40,843 nucleotides of DNA from Nitrosomonas sp. (GCA_021774195.1 JAJFJJ010000121.1:1-40843), one strand, 5' to 3'; positions 1-8,712 are shown, counted from the stretch's first letter. Translations and numbers: made by a program. Notes: generated by a model not told the origin, from the sequence alone.

Positions 1-1
1 G

Positions 2-463
2 TATTTATCTGTTCCGGCTTCGGTCGGTTTTATTGCACTGTGGGGAATCGCTGTCTTGAATGGCGTGGTATTAATCTCTTATATTCGTGGGCAACGAGAA
101 CAAGGGGTTAGTGTGCCCATTTCAGTCATCCGTGGTTGCGAACAGCGTTTTCGTCCGGTCTTGATGACTGCAACGGTTGCTATGTTGGCGCTGGTGCCTT
201 TTCTATTTGCAACCGGGCCGGGATCGGAAGTACAACGACCGTTAGCGGTGGTTGTGATTGGTGGATTGATTACATCAACTTTACTCACCTTGGTCGTCCT
301 GCCTACGTTATATCGTTGGTTCGATGATGAACCCAGTGGTGACGATAGTACTGAAGAGTCAAAACATGAACCGAAAAAATTGACTGAGGCGCACCAATCA
401 GAGTCTGATACGGGGCAACCGAAGGAACAATTACAGACTGATAATCCTGGAAAAATCAGTTGA
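2..463 (+). CDS. czcA: Heavy-metal efflux RND transporter, C-terminal end (CzcA/CusA type), 5' truncated
   Basis: The reading frame is open from base 2, so only the last 153 or so residues of a much longer protein (about 1,000-1,050 residues in this family) are present. The segment has the last membrane helices of an HME-RND pump: a helix ending in LNGVVLISYI, the loop RGCEQRFRPVLMTATVAM, and a final helix with GPGSEVQRPLAVVVIGG followed by LVVLPTLY. CzcA-type pumps sit in the inner membrane and export divalent or monovalent metal ions by proton antiport, with a periplasmic adaptor and an outer-membrane channel. After the last helix comes a hydrophilic acidic/Gln-rich tail of about 45 residues. 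The final codons and the TGA stop lie inside the edge of a MITE-like repeat (446-677), so the original C-terminus may have been altered by that insertion. Family confidence is high; metal specificity cannot be read from this fragment. Confidence 0.9.
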   Translation, partial: YLSVPASVGFIALWGIAVLNGVVLISYIRGQREQGVSVPISVIRGCEQRFRPVLMTATVAMLALVPFLFATGPGSEVQRPLAVVVIGGLITSTLLTLVVLPTLYRWFDDEPSGDDSTEESKHEPKKLTEAHQSESDTGQPKEQLQTDNPGKIS

Positions 464-677
464 ATGGTGCTTAGAGTACATTGTTGTTTATTGTTGGCAA
501 GGCGCAATGAGAAGTGAACGAGTTCACAACGAATTGTGCAACGCAGCAAAAGATAAAGAACAGTGTGCTATAAGCATCATAGCGTAGCTCACCTTTAGGG
601 TACGTAACATTCGACAAAATATCTGTTTTATTTCATAAGACCGGCCAATGCTGAAGCGATCAACTGAGGATTTTAGG
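446..677 (-). repeat. MITE-like element, family 1, copy A
   Basis: A 232-bp copy of a dispersed element also present at 9887, 34362, 39176 and (shortened) 40170. The right end reads CAACTGAGGATTTTAGG. The left end is a degraded inverted copy, CCTGGAAAAATCAGTTG. The flanking 5-mers ataat and ctaat match at 4 of 5 positions and may be a target duplication. The interior holds a GTGAAC-GA-GTTCAC palindrome at 514-527. No real gene lies inside. The element fills the gap between the convergent RND gene and the DUF6765 gene. Confidence 0.85.
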
Positions 678-714
678 CTAATACGTTTAACCTGCACTTA
701 GCCTGAAATCTTTA

Positions 715-1809
715 TTAGGCAGCACAAATCCCATATTGCGGCAACAGATTATGAATCACAAAAAATCGATGTGCTTGTAGTGCATCATGAAACAATTTCC
801 AGTCACTTTTTAGAAACCTAGCGTTGTATTCAAACTTCTCTTTTTCGACGTCCTCCTCTTTTACCGTGCCAAGCGCTTTATATTTCCATGAACCTGAGCC
901 TTTAGCCTTATATCTCAAATTCACTGGCTCAAACCCAAAATAACCTTCTGAGATCTTTTTCAACCATTTCTTGTGCCTTTTTTCCCCATCATCATCTTGA
1001 ATATTCTGAAACAGTTTTTTAAGCTTTTCAAGATCGATATCCTGCAAGCCAGGAACATCTGCATCAATATTTCCAGCGCGAAAACGTTGCATGGCCATGC
1101 ATAACTTATTGGATGCTTGCAAAAAAATAGCGGGATTATCTCTAGTTATCTTCTTTCCACTGTAATCCTTGTAACGCCATTTAAGAAAAGGACGGTCTGG
1201 AAAGGAAAGCGCTGCCCCATGGCCCAGTGGCAATATATCGCCAACTAACTTACTGGCCTTGTCATCAAACTTGTCTCCAAAGAAATCTTTCAATCTTGAA
1301 ATAAGCGAGTCACCAGGATCATCAACATCATCTAGGTGGCTGATATCATTTATTTTATGATTAACACCTGCGAATCCTTGATGTGCCCAGGTATCGGCAT
1401 AGACATGCATAGTAATGCCCAGTCTATGTAACCCATACACATTATCCTTGTCTCTGATGCAAGCATTGACCATTTCCTGTGCAATCGGACTATCCGGTTT
1501 GCATACAATTTTTTTGATAAAAGACCCTCTCGGATTTTTTCCTGCACGCATACCGCCGTTACCAGGCAAGAAATGAAATGGCATCCAGACCTGGTGATTA
1601 GCAAGCTCATCAAAGTTTCTATAATCAAGCATTTTATGTGCTGAACTGATGCGCTTATACATGGCACCGTTAGTGAAATGAATCGTGCCGGAATTGGTTG
1701 CATCATCAACATATTGTGCTGAGTGGGCAATGATATTTGCCTCAGAATGCACAAATCCAGCCAGGCGAGCCAACACATAGGTTGTAGCATGATGAAAGTC
1801 TATTTGCAT
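715..1809 (-). CDS. DUF6765 family protein, possible metal-dependent hydrolase-like
   Basis: A 364-residue soluble protein with no signal peptide. I recognise the N-terminus (DFHHATTYVLARLAGF, then SAQYVDDATNSG at about 31-41) as the DUF6765 family, whose function is unknown. Conserved-looking polar residues are H6, H7, D35, D36, H128, then MHVYADTWAHQ (H135, D139, H143), and GHGAALSFPDRP (H197, D205). Such a His/Asp set on helices resembles zinc-dependent phospholipase C or P1 nuclease folds; that comparison is my inference. It is the last gene of the glycyl radical operon, 40 bp after the activase, with its own good ribosome site (GGAG eight bases before ATG). Its place in the operon suggests it handles the substrate or product of the glycyl radical enzyme. 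It could equally be an accessory protein with no catalytic role. Confidence 0.75.
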   Translation of the reverse strand: MQIDFHHATTYVLARLAGFVHSEANIIAHSAQYVDDATNSGTIHFTNGAMYKRISSAHKMLDYRNFDELANHQVWMPFHFLPGNGGMRAGKNPRGSFIKKIVCKPDSPIAQEMVNACIRDKDNVYGLHRLGITMHVYADTWAHQGFAGVNHKINDISHLDDVDDPGDSLISRLKDFFGDKFDDKASKLVGDILPLGHGAALSFPDRPFLKWRYKDYSGKKITRDNPAIFLQASNKLCMAMQRFRAGNIDADVPGLQDIDLEKLKKLFQNIQDDDGEKRHKKWLKKISEGYFGFEPVNLRYKAKGSGSWKYKALGTVKEEDVEKEKFEYNARFLKSDWKLFHDALQAHRFFVIHNLLPQYGICAA

Positions 1810-1849
1810 GATTTCTTCTCCATTTAATGAGAGTCACGGATTAACAGAT

Positions 1850-2593
1850 TTATTTTTGAAAACAACTGATGCACGCTTTCTGTTCTGCCGACGTCATAAA
1901 TTCCATATGTCGATAGCGTGGCTGAAGCCCTAACTTTTCCACCTTATCATTCCATAGTGGGTTATAAGGCATAAGCGAACATGATTTCACACCACATTTC
2001 TTCAAAAAAGCTGCGATACCTTTTAAATTTTCTTCTGTTGTTGTGATACCTGGAATGAGTGGAATCCTGGGTATAACAGGGATTTCCGCATCATCCAAAA
2101 GTCGGACAAAATTATTCAATATCCCAGCATTAGAACGACCACAATATTTCTTACTAGCTGCAGCATCAATCAATTTAATATCAAAATAAATCAAATCCAG
2201 CCATGGCAACATCTTTTGTTTGAAATTCTGATAATTAAAAAACCCACTGGTTTCCAGAGCTGTATGTACCTCTTCATGCTTCAATGCTTGAAGCAATCTG
2301 CCTGCAAAATCCATCTGCAATGTTGACTCACCACCTGAAAGTGTGACACCCCCACCTGTTGTCGCAAAAAAAGGCTTGTCCTGTATCAACCGATAGGTTA
2401 GTTCTTCTACTGTAAACCAATGACCAATTTTTTCACCGTGAATATCAGTTTCAGGCGCAAATCTTTTACCTTCTGGGTTTTGACACCAAATACAAGAAAG
2501 AGGACACCCTTTAAAAAAAACAGTAGTTCGAATGCCCGGTCCATCTTCACTGCAATCACGCTTGATATCAAAAACTAGACCTTTATTATCCAC
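1850..2593 (-). CDS. Glycyl radical enzyme activase (radical SAM, PflA-like)
   Basis: Reductively cleaves S-adenosylmethionine to abstract a hydrogen from the partner enzyme's glycine. Near the N-terminus it reads GLVFDIKRDCSEDGPGIRTT and then FFKGCPLSCIWCQNPEG, giving the CX3CX2C site for one [4Fe-4S] cluster. GGGVTLSGGE follows, the SAM-binding GGE region. There is no second ferredoxin-like cluster insert, so it resembles the short PflA type rather than the longer activases of HPA decarboxylase or glycerol dehydratase. I chose the GTG at 2593 (247 residues, close to the 246 of E. coli PflA). It begins one base after the stop of the upstream gene and gives a normal N-terminus. The longest frame would start at a TTG at 2656 inside the previous gene. 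The start is not certain because no strong ribosome site precedes it. The enzyme very probably activates the 999-residue glycyl radical enzyme two genes upstream. Confidence 0.93.
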   Translation of the reverse strand: MDNKGLVFDIKRDCSEDGPGIRTTVFFKGCPLSCIWCQNPEGKRFAPETDIHGEKIGHWFTVEELTYRLIQDKPFFATTGGGVTLSGGESTLQMDFAGRLLQALKHEEVHTALETSGFFNYQNFKQKMLPWLDLIYFDIKLIDAAASKKYCGRSNAGILNNFVRLLDDAEIPVIPRIPLIPGITTTEENLKGIAAFLKKCGVKSCSLMPYNPLWNDKVEKLGLQPRYRHMEFMTSAEQKACISCFQK

Positions 2594-2594
2594 G

Positions 2595-3233
2595 CTAGTC
2601 CGATAATATTTGTTGAACACTTTTGCCAATTGCACCAAATTTAAACATATGACCAAAATTGCCAGTTATCTGTACTAAATTTTCAAGCAATAACTGTACA
2701 ACATCGGCATCTGGACGTTCAGCCAAACTCAAAATCGCTTGCGTATCCTTGAACCGAATAATCAAATCAACCTTATCTGGGTCGTATTCAATTTGATCCG
2801 CTTCTGTTTCACTCAGCGCTTTAGTTGCAACAATCGCATTTGGGTTTAAACGTTGGCCTAGTGGCGTTTGTATGTAGAGATGAGACGGGTGCGGACAAAA
2901 TTGAATCAACACATTCATATCGTCTTGTGGTTGACGTGTACGGATGAGAATTTTTCCTTGGTAGTAACGAATACCACCCTCAACATTTGGGTCATTGATA
3001 ACGAAATTCTCTTCAAAAAAAGTTTGTGCTTTTTCAGCTTTACTGTCACTGAGACCTTCACTGGTCAAGAAACCAAACCCTAGTTTGATCAGCACAGCCA
3101 TACCATTCGCTAACAATTTGCCTTCTGCCCGATTTAACAATCCAGATAGACGGTTATCAGAATCACCCAGCTCCAAACCGGTTCTAAGGATATGGCGAAT
3201 CCCTTGAGGAAGTGCAGGAAGTGTTGCATGCAT
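2595..3233 (-). CDS. Unknown protein between glycyl radical enzyme and activase, possibly SCP2-like
   Basis: A 212-residue soluble protein with no signal peptide or membrane helix, starting at ATG with the ribosome site TAGGAG. I do not recognise the family with confidence. The C-terminal 90 residues (VDLIIRFKDTQAILSLAERP, a helix, then LVQITGNFGHMFKFGAIGK) have the layout of a sterol-carrier-protein-2 domain: an acidic strand, a helix, then a GN...KF stretch. That would suit binding of a hydrophobic ligand, but it is a weak pattern match. It lies between the glycyl radical enzyme (3 bp gap) and the activase (1 bp gap), so it should be made in step with both. It is unlike the small subunits of benzylsuccinate or HPA decarboxylase systems, which are much shorter and Cys-rich. 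It could be a substrate carrier, a chaperone or an accessory subunit. Confidence 0.6.
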   Translation of the reverse strand: MHATLPALPQGIRHILRTGLELGDSDNRLSGLLNRAEGKLLANGMAVLIKLGFGFLTSEGLSDSKAEKAQTFFEENFVINDPNVEGGIRYYQGKILIRTRQPQDDMNVLIQFCPHPSHLYIQTPLGQRLNPNAIVATKALSETEADQIEYDPDKVDLIIRFKDTQAILSLAERPDADVVQLLLENLVQITGNFGHMFKFGAIGKSVQQILSD

Positions 3234-3236
3234 GAT

Positions 3237-6236
3237 TTATACTCCTATTGTTACGTGCTGCTCAACGCCACTTTTCATATCAAAATTGGCGCGGTCAATA
3301 ATTTCTTGCCGCATCTGCGGACTTAATGTGACGTAATAAGCCGAATAACCCGCAACCCGTATCATCAAATCCTTATACGGTGCTAATGCTTTTTGCTCCG
3401 CTTCACCGGCATTCGCCTGACTTGCCGCAGTTGCAGCTGAATTTGCGGCAATGAAGTCCTCAATTGATGTCACACATAACTGAACCAACAAGCCATTCTG
3501 GTCCATAAAGGTTTTCATATGCGTAGCAAACAAATCGGTATCTTCATCATAATGTGACTTGCCACGTGGTGTCAGGCTGAGATTGTAGGTGTAACCATTT
3601 TGTACCGTATCAGCATCCACACTGGCCACTGATAACATGTGGTCAAGCAGCATCACCGGATCGCCATTTCCCTTCACAATACCTGGGCAGGGAGTTATTC
3701 CGCTGGCAAAAGATTCCTTATCATGGCGTCCATTAGGTGTGGCTTTGCATAACATGCCGAAACCAGCATGATTGGTCATGCTCCAATAACCGGTTAGATA
3801 TCGGCCACCACGGTGTGTACGATACTTGAAAAACACCTCCTGAATCATTTTGGTCAATAGATTGGTGTATTTAACGGCCATCGCATTGTTATAAACGCCA
3901 TCCGCCGTTTGATCGACACCAGCACCATATTTTGGTGCTAAACGAATTAAATTGACACATTCCTCAAGACGTTCCTGAGTCATGTTCACCGAAACATTAT
4001 CAGTTTTGCCACCAAGTTGTTTCTTGAGTCGTTCTATTAAATCTTGCACAAAGCTTTTGACTTCATTATCAGACATATCTGACAATTGACTTTGATCAAA
4101 ATTTGCATCAAGCACTGCAATCAGCTCATCTGCTGTCATTTTGCCGCCAAACACTAATGCATCAATAGTGCAAAAAGAATCGATCACATCAGCCAGACCA
4201 ATAATTGCCACCCCTGAAGAGTTATACTTGGCGCCACCGGATGAAACATCTCTAAATTTCGCGCCACTTCCCCCCGGTTTGTTGGTTGGGCCGTCGAAAA
4301 GCCCGGATAATAAGGGAGACGGGCGTACTTTCTCCAAAGTTCGTCCCAAATAGTTATTAAATTGCACACAATGACGAGCCATTTCATCCAGCTGAAAACG
4401 AAATGCATCAATAAATTCTTGCATCGATTTCATTTCGGTTAATTTTGTCGACGTATATTCCGAAGTGTCATAAAACAGATTAGGATCCTCTTTGCCGACA
4501 CCATCACTACGATGCTTGCCACCAAACATCGCGAGCTCCAACACGGCCGGCAGCACTAATAGTGTAGAACCCGTATGGCCATAGTGCTTGTGATCAGCGT
4601 TCTGTTCAATACAACCAATGGATGCATAATCATGCGCGTCTGCCAATGCTTCCTCAGAACTTATCTTGTCATGTTTAGCATAGTAGTTAGCCATACTTTG
4701 AATAACCGGCACATCGCCATGTAAGGCGGGCGTTGCACGAGTCGTCAAATTAACCTGACAAATACGTTTAAGATAAGGTGATATCTGCCCAACACTTAAT
4801 GGTGTGCCATCGGGAGCACGATGGTGTACTTCATTATGATAGCGTGCATGTACATTTGGGTCACGAATAGAGAGCATCTCGGTTGCTTTCAGAATGATAT
4901 AGGTCATATCATTAACTGCATCAACTGTTTTGCCGTTTTCGTAACGCGTTCCACCCACTGTTAGCGCCTGATTCGAACCACTGCCAGCAAACAATACTTC
5001 GGCTGTCTCCGGAGACAAAGGCACATGGTCAGAACAATGCAAGAAAAAGTGACACATCAACTCAACGGCACGCCGGGTATAGGCCGCTTTAGCATCTGCA
5101 TCCGGTTGTTGCTGCCAATCATTCAAATAAAACGCATTCAATGTTTGATCCAACCGGCCGATGGACAGACCAAAATTGGTGTTCTCCTGTAACAACAAAT
5201 GATAACAAATCCAAATAACGGTCATCGCTTCTGCCAATGTCTCAGCCGGCTTGGCCGGAACCTTACGACAGATTGCCGCCAGCTCTGAGTTACCAGCTTT
5301 CTCGGCTTCTTCGGCCAAATGTTCGGCATATACTTTGGCGCCTTCATACACACTGATTACACCCAGCGCAAATTCCTTCTTCTCCGGTGTATCAACCACG
5401 CCCTGATCGATATCATGACGCAATTGATCAATCAAACCATCGAACCCATATTTCAGTACGCGGCTAAAGTCAGGGGTTGTGTGAGAGACTGCTGTTGCCT
5501 TGTCTGACAAATAAAATGCAACCCGTTCAAATAACTCCTGACATTTGGGTGTTTCACCGACGCGCTTTTTCAGCGGTGGATCGATTGATAGCCCGTCACC
5601 AAACAGCCCACCATCCACCTCATCTCTTTTGTCATTTTCATAATCTGCCGTATCGTAATCAGAATAACGAGCGGCTTCTTGAACGGGACGCCGTTCTAGC
5701 CAATAAGGGAAAATTTCTTCGTTTAATCGCTTAGCCACCTCTGGCCGAATATTGAATGGATTCTGAGGTCTCTTTGAAATCGTTTCCAACTCCGGCCAAA
5801 TACAGTACCCACTCATGTCCATATGCACAACCGGCCCAACAAAACTGGTGGTTGTTTGACCGGGCAACAAATCCGTCACCTGTACTAAGGGTGTTTTGTT
5901 GCAAAAAACATGTTTCAGTGCTTGGGCGCGACGTGTTGTATGTGAAAGCGCTTCATGTTCCGGCTGGCGAAGAAATTCAGTTAACAGGCGTGGCAGTTCA
6001 TCACAAATTTCCGGTATCCATTCTTGATCGAATAATTTGTTGCGCCAAGCCTGTACTACTGGAAAATCACTTAACGTAATGTCACTGAATGACAAATCAG
6101 TCAGCGTTTTAATTTTGTCGGGTGTTGTGTTCGGTATCGGGAAAATTGAAACATTATCATTCAGAGTAGAGACATCCACCTCGCCATGTTCAAGGTCAAT
6201 ATGTATTCCCCCTCGATTCAGACCATTAGTATTCAT
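3237..6236 (-). CDS. Glycyl radical enzyme (PFL-like family), 999 residues, substrate unknown
   Basis: A catalytic subunit of the pyruvate formate-lyase-like superfamily. The radical-bearing motif is RVAGYSAYYVTLS with Gly963 near the C-terminus. The thiyl cysteine is Cys542 in ASIGCIEQN, and Glu544 follows two residues later, as in the GCxE group of dehydratases, lyases and decarboxylases and unlike the Cys-Cys pair of pyruvate formate-lyase. The conserved GLSIGRLDQ segment is at about 356-364. At 999 residues it is longer than the usual 760-900. The extra length lies partly in an N-terminal region of about 60 residues, a Lys/Asp-rich stretch near 700-760, and an Ala-rich segment (930-950) just before the glycine loop. 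The start ATG has the ribosome site GAGAGGAA. It needs anaerobic conditions and the activase at 1850-2593. The motifs do not decide the reaction; the Cys-x-Glu pair favours elimination or decarboxylation. Confidence 0.95.
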   Translation of the reverse strand: MNTNGLNRGGIHIDLEHGEVDVSTLNDNVSIFPIPNTTPDKIKTLTDLSFSDITLSDFPVVQAWRNKLFDQEWIPEICDELPRLLTEFLRQPEHEALSHTTRRAQALKHVFCNKTPLVQVTDLLPGQTTTSFVGPVVHMDMSGYCIWPELETISKRPQNPFNIRPEVAKRLNEEIFPYWLERRPVQEAARYSDYDTADYENDKRDEVDGGLFGDGLSIDPPLKKRVGETPKCQELFERVAFYLSDKATAVSHTTPDFSRVLKYGFDGLIDQLRHDIDQGVVDTPEKKEFALGVISVYEGAKVYAEHLAEEAEKAGNSELAAICRKVPAKPAETLAEAMTVIWICYHLLLQENTNFGLSIGRLDQTLNAFYLNDWQQQPDADAKAAYTRRAVELMCHFFLHCSDHVPLSPETAEVLFAGSGSNQALTVGGTRYENGKTVDAVNDMTYIILKATEMLSIRDPNVHARYHNEVHHRAPDGTPLSVGQISPYLKRICQVNLTTRATPALHGDVPVIQSMANYYAKHDKISSEEALADAHDYASIGCIEQNADHKHYGHTGSTLLVLPAVLELAMFGGKHRSDGVGKEDPNLFYDTSEYTSTKLTEMKSMQEFIDAFRFQLDEMARHCVQFNNYLGRTLEKVRPSPLLSGLFDGPTNKPGGSGAKFRDVSSGGAKYNSSGVAIIGLADVIDSFCTIDALVFGGKMTADELIAVLDANFDQSQLSDMSDNEVKSFVQDLIERLKKQLGGKTDNVSVNMTQERLEECVNLIRLAPKYGAGVDQTADGVYNNAMAVKYTNLLTKMIQEVFFKYRTHRGGRYLTGYWSMTNHAGFGMLCKATPNGRHDKESFASGITPCPGIVKGNGDPVMLLDHMLSVASVDADTVQNGYTYNLSLTPRGKSHYDEDTDLFATHMKTFMDQNGLLVQLCVTSIEDFIAANSAATAASQANAGEAEQKALAPYKDLMIRVAGYSAYYVTLSPQMRQEIIDRANFDMKSGVEQHVTIGV

Positions 6237-6252
6237 TGTATTTCCTCTCTGG

Positions 6253-8712
6253 TTAATCTAAAGTATCCAATCCAATCGCTAACCGATGGTATTGCCACGC
6301 ATCATCAAGTAACAGAAAATAACCAAACAATTGATACTTATACATTGTTGGGTCAACCGATGAATGGAAAGGTTCATTTAATGCTGTAGAATAAATCAAT
6401 TGACCCAGATAAAGCCCATCGGCTATCTCGACAATCTCATCCAGGCAAAGACCGATTGGTGCAGGACCACCAATCATCGGGAAACGATAGTGAAATTGAA
6501 AAACCTTCTTCTTTCTTCTGTTGCCATTGTTCATCGGAAGAATCGATTCTCTATCATCCACACCCAGAAAAATATACCCTTGCCGAGCAAAAGGTGACGG
6601 ACCCGTTTCGGAGACTGCCTGCAAAGATTGATCTGGTACGCGGTAATTCATATCGACTGCGTGCATCAAAGCGTCAACAACAGTAATCCGCTTGTCTTGT
6701 ATGTTGGTGCCATATACCCAATGTGAAGCGGCCTCATTTTCCCAAAATGCTTTATCCTCATTCGACATTCCCTTGTCCCATGCACCACTCTTGAGGTGTC
6801 TAGCATAGATACCTTTGCTATCCCAATCATGGTTACTGTTCTTTTCAAGCAACATATAGTGCGGTGCGCTAGCTAAATGTGTTTTGAGTGAATTGACTCG
6901 TTCTGGATAGCGACGCGACAAGTCATCGCTTTCATCAAGGAACATACTCAATTGGCGGGCAGAGATCTTTTCATAGGATTTGCCTGCCCATGGAAAAATA
7001 TATTTGCCGAGATTGTGCCAAATAATATTGAGTAAATTGGGTGCATTATATTGCCCGTATAAATCAGCAAGTACACTAGGAAAGAGTACTGCATCATCAG
7101 GCTGATCTGCCGGGGTTGGGCAAAATGTTTCCCCAAACCCATTATGCAAATTAAGCGTCGCGCCATGATAATAATCAAAACCTGTACTACGAATCTTTTC
7201 TCCATACTTGTCGTTTGTTTCCAAACTATCAAGTCGAGTGTTATAGCCTTTCTCACCATGACCCTGAAACAAACCATTCTCTACGGTTGGCGCAATTCCA
7301 CGACGAAATAAGCGATTCAGTTTGTCAAAATATTTTAATTGATCTTGTGGGTTACTTTGAGCTGAAATTTCACCACTAATGCGTTGCAGCATTTGCAGAA
7401 TAGATTCCCCGCTCATAAGTAGCTCCGTCACATCGCCATCTTGCATTTCTTTTGGGGAATCTTCCAGCAGAAAAGTCGTAAATTTACGTTTTAATGTCTC
7501 ATCTTGATGCCACCCTTTCACCCAGTCCGTAACAACAGGCCAACTTTTTGAATGAGTATCGCCCGTTTTTACAGTTTTACTATGCGTTGTAGGTGACTCA
7601 AGATCATAACCCAACTCATTAAACCCAATTTCTCCAGACCGTGGGCGCAATTGTGGGAAGGCATCGTCGGCGTAAAATTCTTTGGCATAAGCGGGATCAA
7701 TCATCAGGAAGAAACCGTTATTCTGATAGCCATAAACATCCTTGTCATCGAATGAGCCAAATGACAATGCTTTTTTGATCTTGCTAAAGAGGGTTTGATA
7801 AGGGTAGGTTTCACCAACTGATACCACTTGCCCCCCCGGAAGTTTGAAAGTGCCCAAGCTATAATGTCGCGTAGCAAACACCAATTGCCCTAAATAAATC
7901 CCCTCATCAATACGAACCAGTTCATCGATCAAGCGTGTCATAGGGTAGGTTGGGCCAAGTGCCGGCCACCTGTAATTAAGCTGATAGACGGACTTTCCCT
8001 GCATTTCAGGCACTACAGAAACACCCTTATTACAGAGAAAATATCCGCCTGTTTTACTATAAGGAATGGCTTTTTCTTTTTCTAGACTTTCTGCCAACAA
8101 CTCGCCATCAAAACCTTTAGCCAGCGTGCTCATCGGACGCTCTTTCAAATCCCACAGCTGTGTCAGCCCTGGCAAGCCAATAGCCTGGAGTATGTCTGGA
8201 TTTGGCGGCTCGCGAAAAAAATTACGACCGATGCGTGTCGTGTCATCACTAAAGGCATCCATTGCGTACACATCATTGTTTGTTTTGGCTTTGACCGTTG
8301 CACGAGAAACAGGCTCAAAGGTTTTACCCATCCACAAACCGGTGTCAGCAAAGGTTGCATTCCAAGCGGTCGCCATCCATTCCGTATTAGCAATAACAGA
8401 TCGTTCCTTGCCTGATAGCTCAGCAGTTGCCTTAAAGAAGTCGCTGTCACGAATTGAAACAGGGATGCCAATCATCGGGCCACTAATCACTTCAGGAGTG
8501 CCGTATTTAAACAACGTATCTAGCTTTTTGTGTATTTCTGGCCACTGCTTTCTCTGGTCATTATCCGCAAGAATTCGCTGGTATTTTCCTAATAAAACAA
8601 AGAAGCTACCGTGATAATCGTTCTGCAGTATATTACTTAATGAGTCTTCAAGATCTTGCTTTTCAGCACTTGAAATGGTGGGGAAATGCTTGCTGTTGAG
8701 AAAGTTTGTCAT
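6253..8712 (-). CDS. Large protein of unknown family with an internal duplication, first gene of the glycyl radical operon
   Basis: An 819-residue protein with no signal peptide and no membrane helices. I do not recognise the family. It is a tandem duplication. Residues 241-281 (VYQLNYRWPALGP ... DEGIYLGQLVFAT) and the later YGYQNNGFFLMIDPAY match residues 737-776 (VFQFHYRFPMIGG ... ADGLYLGQLIYST) and YKYQLFGYFLLLDDAW. Earlier parts of each half also correspond, for example LFKYGTPEVISGPMIG (67-82) with LFRRGIAPTVENGLFQG (468-484), and WMGKTFEPVS with WAGKSYEKIS. The repeats look beta-rich and could be lipocalin-like barrels, which is inference. The ATG is preceded by TAAGGAG, and the glycyl radical enzyme starts 16 bp after its stop. 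It may bind or present the substrate. It is cytosolic as far as the sequence shows. Confidence 0.7.
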   Translation of the reverse strand: MTNFLNSKHFPTISSAEKQDLEDSLSNILQNDYHGSFFVLLGKYQRILADNDQRKQWPEIHKKLDTLFKYGTPEVISGPMIGIPVSIRDSDFFKATAELSGKERSVIANTEWMATAWNATFADTGLWMGKTFEPVSRATVKAKTNNDVYAMDAFSDDTTRIGRNFFREPPNPDILQAIGLPGLTQLWDLKERPMSTLAKGFDGELLAESLEKEKAIPYSKTGGYFLCNKGVSVVPEMQGKSVYQLNYRWPALGPTYPMTRLIDELVRIDEGIYLGQLVFATRHYSLGTFKLPGGQVVSVGETYPYQTLFSKIKKALSFGSFDDKDVYGYQNNGFFLMIDPAYAKEFYADDAFPQLRPRSGEIGFNELGYDLESPTTHSKTVKTGDTHSKSWPVVTDWVKGWHQDETLKRKFTTFLLEDSPKEMQDGDVTELLMSGESILQMLQRISGEISAQSNPQDQLKYFDKLNRLFRRGIAPTVENGLFQGHGEKGYNTRLDSLETNDKYGEKIRSTGFDYYHGATLNLHNGFGETFCPTPADQPDDAVLFPSVLADLYGQYNAPNLLNIIWHNLGKYIFPWAGKSYEKISARQLSMFLDESDDLSRRYPERVNSLKTHLASAPHYMLLEKNSNHDWDSKGIYARHLKSGAWDKGMSNEDKAFWENEAASHWVYGTNIQDKRITVVDALMHAVDMNYRVPDQSLQAVSETGPSPFARQGYIFLGVDDRESILPMNNGNRRKKKVFQFHYRFPMIGGPAPIGLCLDEIVEIADGLYLGQLIYSTALNEPFHSSVDPTMYKYQLFGYFLLLDDAWQYHRLAIGLDTLD

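Noticed and set aside
2594..2656. TTG start for the activase inside the previous gene
   Set aside because: It adds residues unlike the family; GTG 2593 gives the PflA-type length and a one-base gap.
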